From assembly GCA_021807585.1 (NCBI GenBank), contig JAKBCQ010000084.1, positions 1 through 7,866 on the forward strand: a stretch of 7,866 bases of DNA, written 5' to 3'. This document shows positions 5,501-7,866 of this stretch, in pieces. The notes under the pieces were generated by a model. The model was given only the letters and a program-made list of their open reading frames with translations. It did no database searches and had not been told where the DNA came from. The position numbers and the translations under genes were made by a program. Position 1 is the first letter of the stretch, and each line of letters starts with the position of its first letter. This DNA is from Planctomycetota bacterium (GTDB lineage: Bacteria > Planctomycetota > Planctomycetia > Isosphaerales > Isosphaeraceae).

Positions 5501-7258
5501 ATGAAATTGTTCACTCAGTTAATCTTGTATATCGGTATATCATTATCGATTGCGAAGGCCGGCGACGGACCGACTTTTCCCGCGGCGATCGCGCGGCTTC
5601 CGCGGGGGAATCGTTTCGCGGTTGCGCTGCGGAGCGCTCGCAAGATCGCGATTGTTGAAATGGACGCGGGGCGTATTGAGCGTTTTTGGCGAGTCGATTT
5701 CGAGCCGATTTCGCTCGCAAGCGTCGACGACGAAGAGACATTGGGCGTCGGGGGTAACGACGGCGAGTTCGCGCTTCTCGACCGCGACGGGGTCGTCGTT
5801 CATCGTCTTCAGGCGGGTCGGGGACCGACGCGGATTGTTGACGCTCCGCCTTCGCTGATCGCCGTCGCGGCGCGGTGGAGCGAGGACGTCGCGCTCGTCG
5901 ACCGCGCCCGGGGAACGATCGTTCGGCGGATTCCACTCGGCTTTCCGTCGGGAGCGATGACGCGTACGATCGATCCCGCCGACGACCGCTTGTGGATCGC
6001 CGACGCGTTTGGATCAAAAATCGCTCAAATACACACAAAAGCATCAAGTGCCGCGATCGAACCCCGGATGATCGTTTACGACCCGGGCGCGGTGAACATA
6101 AGGGGGATGGCGGTTACCCCCGACGGTCGCGAGCTTTTGATCGCGCATATGCATCAATATGGTCAGGTTCCAATTACTTCTTCAAATATCGACTGGGGGC
6201 TGGTGATATCAAGCAAGTTGAGTTTCGTGCCGATCGAAGCATTCGGCGCCGGCTCGCACGACGGATCGCGGCCGCTTGCGCATCGTCGGCTGACGCTCGA
6301 CGGATCGCGTCACGGCGCGGCGGACCCGAGCGCGATCGCGATCGGCGTAGACGGCAAGATCGTGTTGATCGCGTGTCGCGGAGCGCATCGCGTGCTTCGG
6401 ATCGACCGGACGCTGGGTGCGGCGGCCGCGGATTCTTCGCTGCTTCCGGTCGGCGACAGCCAGAAGATCGAGGAGATCGAGGTCGGCGACGGTCCGATTG
6501 CAATCGCGTTGGATCGTACGGGGGAGACGGCGATCACGGTCGATTCGGCGGCGGATCGGCTGACCGTATTGCGGGTGCGCGACGGCGGCGTGCTGAAGAC
6601 GATTCGGGTCGGCCCCGAGAACCCTCGGTTAACTCCGCGCGATCGGGGCGAACGGCTGTTTCACGACGGACGCCTGGCGCTCGATCGCTGGATGAGCTGC
6701 GCGAGCTGTCATATCGACGGTCATACGAACGGGTTGAACTTTGATACGCTCGGCGATCGCGCGTACAGCGACGCGAAGAACACGCCGAGTTTGCTGGGTG
6801 TTTCTTCCACACATCCTTACTCGTGGACTGGACGATTCGATTCGATCGAGGAGCAGATCGCGCATTCGATTGCGACGACGTTGCGGGGTCGGGGTGACGA
6901 CGACGCGACGGTCGCCGATCTGGCGGCGTATGTGCGAGGGCTTGCACGGGCGCCGTCGCGTCGAACCGCGGATGATCCTCTTGTCGAGCGGGGTCGGCTC
7001 GCGTTCGAAAGCCGGCGGTGTTCGACATGTCACGAGGCGCCGCTTTATACAAAGGACGAGGTGTTCAATGTGGGGATGGCCGATTTTAACGGAGTGAAGC
7101 GGTTTAATCCGCCGTCGCTTCGTGGTGTCTCGCGATCGGCGCCTTATTTTCATGACGGTCGCGCGAAAACGTTGAAAGACGCGCTCAAGATTCATCATCC
7201 GGGCCGGAACAAATCCGAAGACCTCGATGAAATCGAGGCGTTCTTGGAATCACTTTAA
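5501..7258 (+). CDS. Exported beta-propeller / di-heme cytochrome c (peroxidase or MauG-like)
   Basis: A 585-aa exported fusion. Residues 1-20 are a signal peptide with a likely cut after Ala18-Lys19-Ala20. Residues about 25-370 look like a YVTN/WD-type beta-propeller, with repeated strands such as AVTPDGRELLIA, AIAIGVDGKIVLIACRG and AIALDRTGETAITV. Residues about 380-585 carry two c-type heme sites, C400-ASC-H404 and C507-STC-H511. Each is followed by the signature of the di-heme cytochrome c peroxidase/MauG group: NTPSLLGV...YSWTGRFDSIEEQI (427-453) and NPPSLRGV...YFHDGRAKTLKDAL (536-562). Met526 is a possible distal heme ligand. The protein should act in the periplasm in electron transfer or heme-based oxidation; its partner is unknown and peroxidase activity is not assured. 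The two hemes are only 107 residues apart, less than in classical bacterial peroxidases as I recall them. It follows holA by 25 bases, so it may be co-transcribed with it although the jobs look unrelated. Confidence 0.88.
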   Translation: MKLFTQLILYIGISLSIAKAGDGPTFPAAIARLPRGNRFAVALRSARKIAIVEMDAGRIERFWRVDFEPISLASVDDEETLGVGGNDGEFALLDRDGVVVHRLQAGRGPTRIVDAPPSLIAVAARWSEDVALVDRARGTIVRRIPLGFPSGAMTRTIDPADDRLWIADAFGSKIAQIHTKASSAAIEPRMIVYDPGAVNIRGMAVTPDGRELLIAHMHQYGQVPITSSNIDWGLVISSKLSFVPIEAFGAGSHDGSRPLAHRRLTLDGSRHGAADPSAIAIGVDGKIVLIACRGAHRVLRIDRTLGAAAADSSLLPVGDSQKIEEIEVGDGPIAIALDRTGETAITVDSAADRLTVLRVRDGGVLKTIRVGPENPRLTPRDRGERLFHDGRLALDRWMSCASCHIDGHTNGLNFDTLGDRAYSDAKNTPSLLGVSSTHPYSWTGRFDSIEEQIAHSIATTLRGRGDDDATVADLAAYVRGLARAPSRRTADDPLVERGRLAFESRRCSTCHEAPLYTKDEVFNVGMADFNGVKRFNPPSLRGVSRSAPYFHDGRAKTLKDALKIHHPGRNKSEDLDEIEAFLESL

Positions 7259-7480
7259 CCGATACCTTTGGATGGAACGCCGCGATTGCGCGCGTACGAC
7301 GCCTAAAAAGTAGCAGTTCCGACGGGCCGAATTGGCGACGGAAGGGTTTTGCTGCTGGAAACGAGGTCGACGGGGGTCGATGGGCGTGTCGTTTCGTTCG
7401 AAGAGGAGGCGGAAAAGGCGTTCGGCAATCGTCGCGATTGATTCTTGTGAGCGACCGTGAGCGATCGGCACGACTTTTGC

Positions 7481-7510
7481 TTTATCATTATCGGCTGCGA
7501 ATGGTGTCAA
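7481..7510 (-). promoter_or_regulatory. Candidate minus-strand promoter (TTGACA, 18 bases, GATAAA)
   Basis: On the minus strand a perfect -35 box TTGACA (7510-7505) is followed after 18 bases by GATAAA (7486-7481), four of six bases of the -10 consensus. A transcript would run toward the 3' end of the cytochrome gene, antisense to it, and no good gene lies in its path. It may be real, or a by-product of the inverted repeat that contains the TTGACA. Confidence 0.3.
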
Positions 7511-7542
7511 AAAAGAAACACGCGATCTCGCCCATTTTGACA
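7505..7542. repeat. Inverted repeat TGTCAAAA / TTTTGACA
   Basis: TGTCAAAA (7505-7512) and TTTTGACA (7535-7542) are perfect 8-base inverted repeats 22 bases apart. Each arm contains a consensus -35 hexamer, pointing outward in opposite directions. The plus-strand arm has only a poor -10 (TAGGTT, 7560-7565) at 17 bases. The arrangement could be a divergent promoter pair or an operator. Confidence 0.4.
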
Positions 7543-7767
7543 GTTCGCGAATAGTGTTCTAGGTTAGATTGCTTTTTTTTAGACAAGTTCCCTCGATCGG
7601 TCTATTCGCGTGGTTTCGGCGGACGACTCTTGGGACGGCCCGCGATTTTTCGATTATTTCACGGTTTTTTCTTGTTATTCTCATCCCGCCGGATCAGAAT
7701 GACGGTGTTGATTGGAAGAGAAGACGTCGGAACGTAATCAAGGAATCCCGCTTTATTGAGCGTTCAT

Positions 7768-7773
7768 AAGGAG
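7768..7773 (+). promoter_or_regulatory. Ribosome binding site of the last gene
   Basis: AAGGAG with 8 bases to the ATG at 7782 is a textbook signal and the main reason to accept the short partial gene that follows. Confidence 0.75.
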
Positions 7774-7781
7774 CGGCACTG

Positions 7782-7866
7782 ATGACGACCCCGGAAGGTT
7801 TGGTTTTATCGCAGCAGGTGGAGAATCGCGTTCGGCAGTACACGCACGGTCGGATTCGCGGATTGA
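7782..7866 (+). CDS. Unidentified protein, N-terminal 28 residues (runs off window end)
   Basis: The frame opens at an ATG with an AAGGAG box 8 bases upstream and stays open to the window end (28 codons plus one base). The visible start MTTPEGLVLSQQVENRVRQY continues with a T-H-G-R-I-R-G-L stretch. It has no signal peptide; an amphipathic helix followed by the G-R-I-R-G-L strand is visible. This resembles the start of small BON-like domain proteins that I associate with planctomycetes, where a helix with L-x-x-x-V-x-x-R leads into a G-R-[IV]-R-[ND]-L strand. That identification is a weak inference from 28 residues and should not be used as a name. The gene is separated from the cytochrome gene by 523 bases and so probably has its own promoter. 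Confidence 0.65.
   Translation, partial: MTTPEGLVLSQQVENRVRQYTHGRIRGL

Larger units (their letters stand above)
7259..7781. other. Intergenic region after the cytochrome gene
   Basis: 523 bases with no convincing gene. A minus-strand frame (7510-7250, TTG start) and a plus-strand frame (7569-7769, TTG start) are open, but neither has a ribosome binding site or recognisable content. The region holds an inverted pair of TTGACA boxes (7505-7510, 7537-7542), an eight-T run without a hairpin (7572-7579), and the Shine-Dalgarno box of the next gene. No clear intrinsic terminator follows the cytochrome stop. Confidence 0.5.

Noticed and set aside
7250..7510. Minus-strand 86-aa frame after the cytochrome gene
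   Set aside because: Its TTG start coincides with the TTGACA box, it has no ribosome binding site, it overlaps the end of the cytochrome gene, and the sequence is not recognised.
7569..7769. Plus-strand 66-aa frame before the last gene
   Set aside because: It needs a TTG start inside a T-run, has no ribosome binding site, and shows no recognisable protein features beyond a short hydrophobic stretch.
1..7866. CRISPR array, tRNA, rRNA, transposon or defence system
   Set aside because: I looked for regularly spaced repeats, cloverleaf sequence, conserved rRNA stretches, transposase motifs and known defence domains and saw none.

Overview
The window looks like ordinary chromosomal DNA of a GC-rich, Gram-negative-type bacterium, most likely a planctomycete. 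This placement is an inference from gene content and protein style: a HAF-repeat exported protein, a lone lipoprotein-type solute-binding protein with a D-x-D-x-D-G loop, a beta-propeller/di-heme cytochrome fusion, and large intergenic spaces. No single marker here proves the phylum. The DNA is visibly rich in GATC, CGATCG and the palindrome GCGATCGC.

Layout. (1) Bases 1-663, minus strand: the N-terminal 221 codons of a secreted HAF-repeat protein, cut by the window edge. (2) 664-963: a 300-base gap holding its leader region. (3) 964-3306, minus strand: a two-gene unit, an uncharacterised 234-aa acidic cytoplasmic-type protein followed after 6 bases by a 543-aa solute-binding lipoprotein. (4) 3307-4434: a 1.1-kb divergent intergenic region with no convincing gene but several small repeats, palindromes and -10-like motifs. 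(5) 4435-7258, plus strand: holA (DNA polymerase III delta subunit) followed after 25 bases by a 585-aa exported beta-propeller/di-heme cytochrome c. (6) 7259-7781: a 523-base gap with an inverted pair of TTGACA boxes. (7) 7782-7866, plus strand: the first 28 codons of another gene with a strong ribosome binding site.

The genes do not form one recognisable pathway. The only functional links suggested by spacing are the pair of the uncharacterised protein with the binding protein, and the housekeeping gene holA with the cytochrome. No rRNA, tRNA, CRISPR array, transposase, phage gene or defence module was recognised. I did not find a clear new biological system. The points most worth a second look are the repeats upstream of holA, the GCGATCGC enrichment, the compact cytochrome domain and the orphan binding protein.
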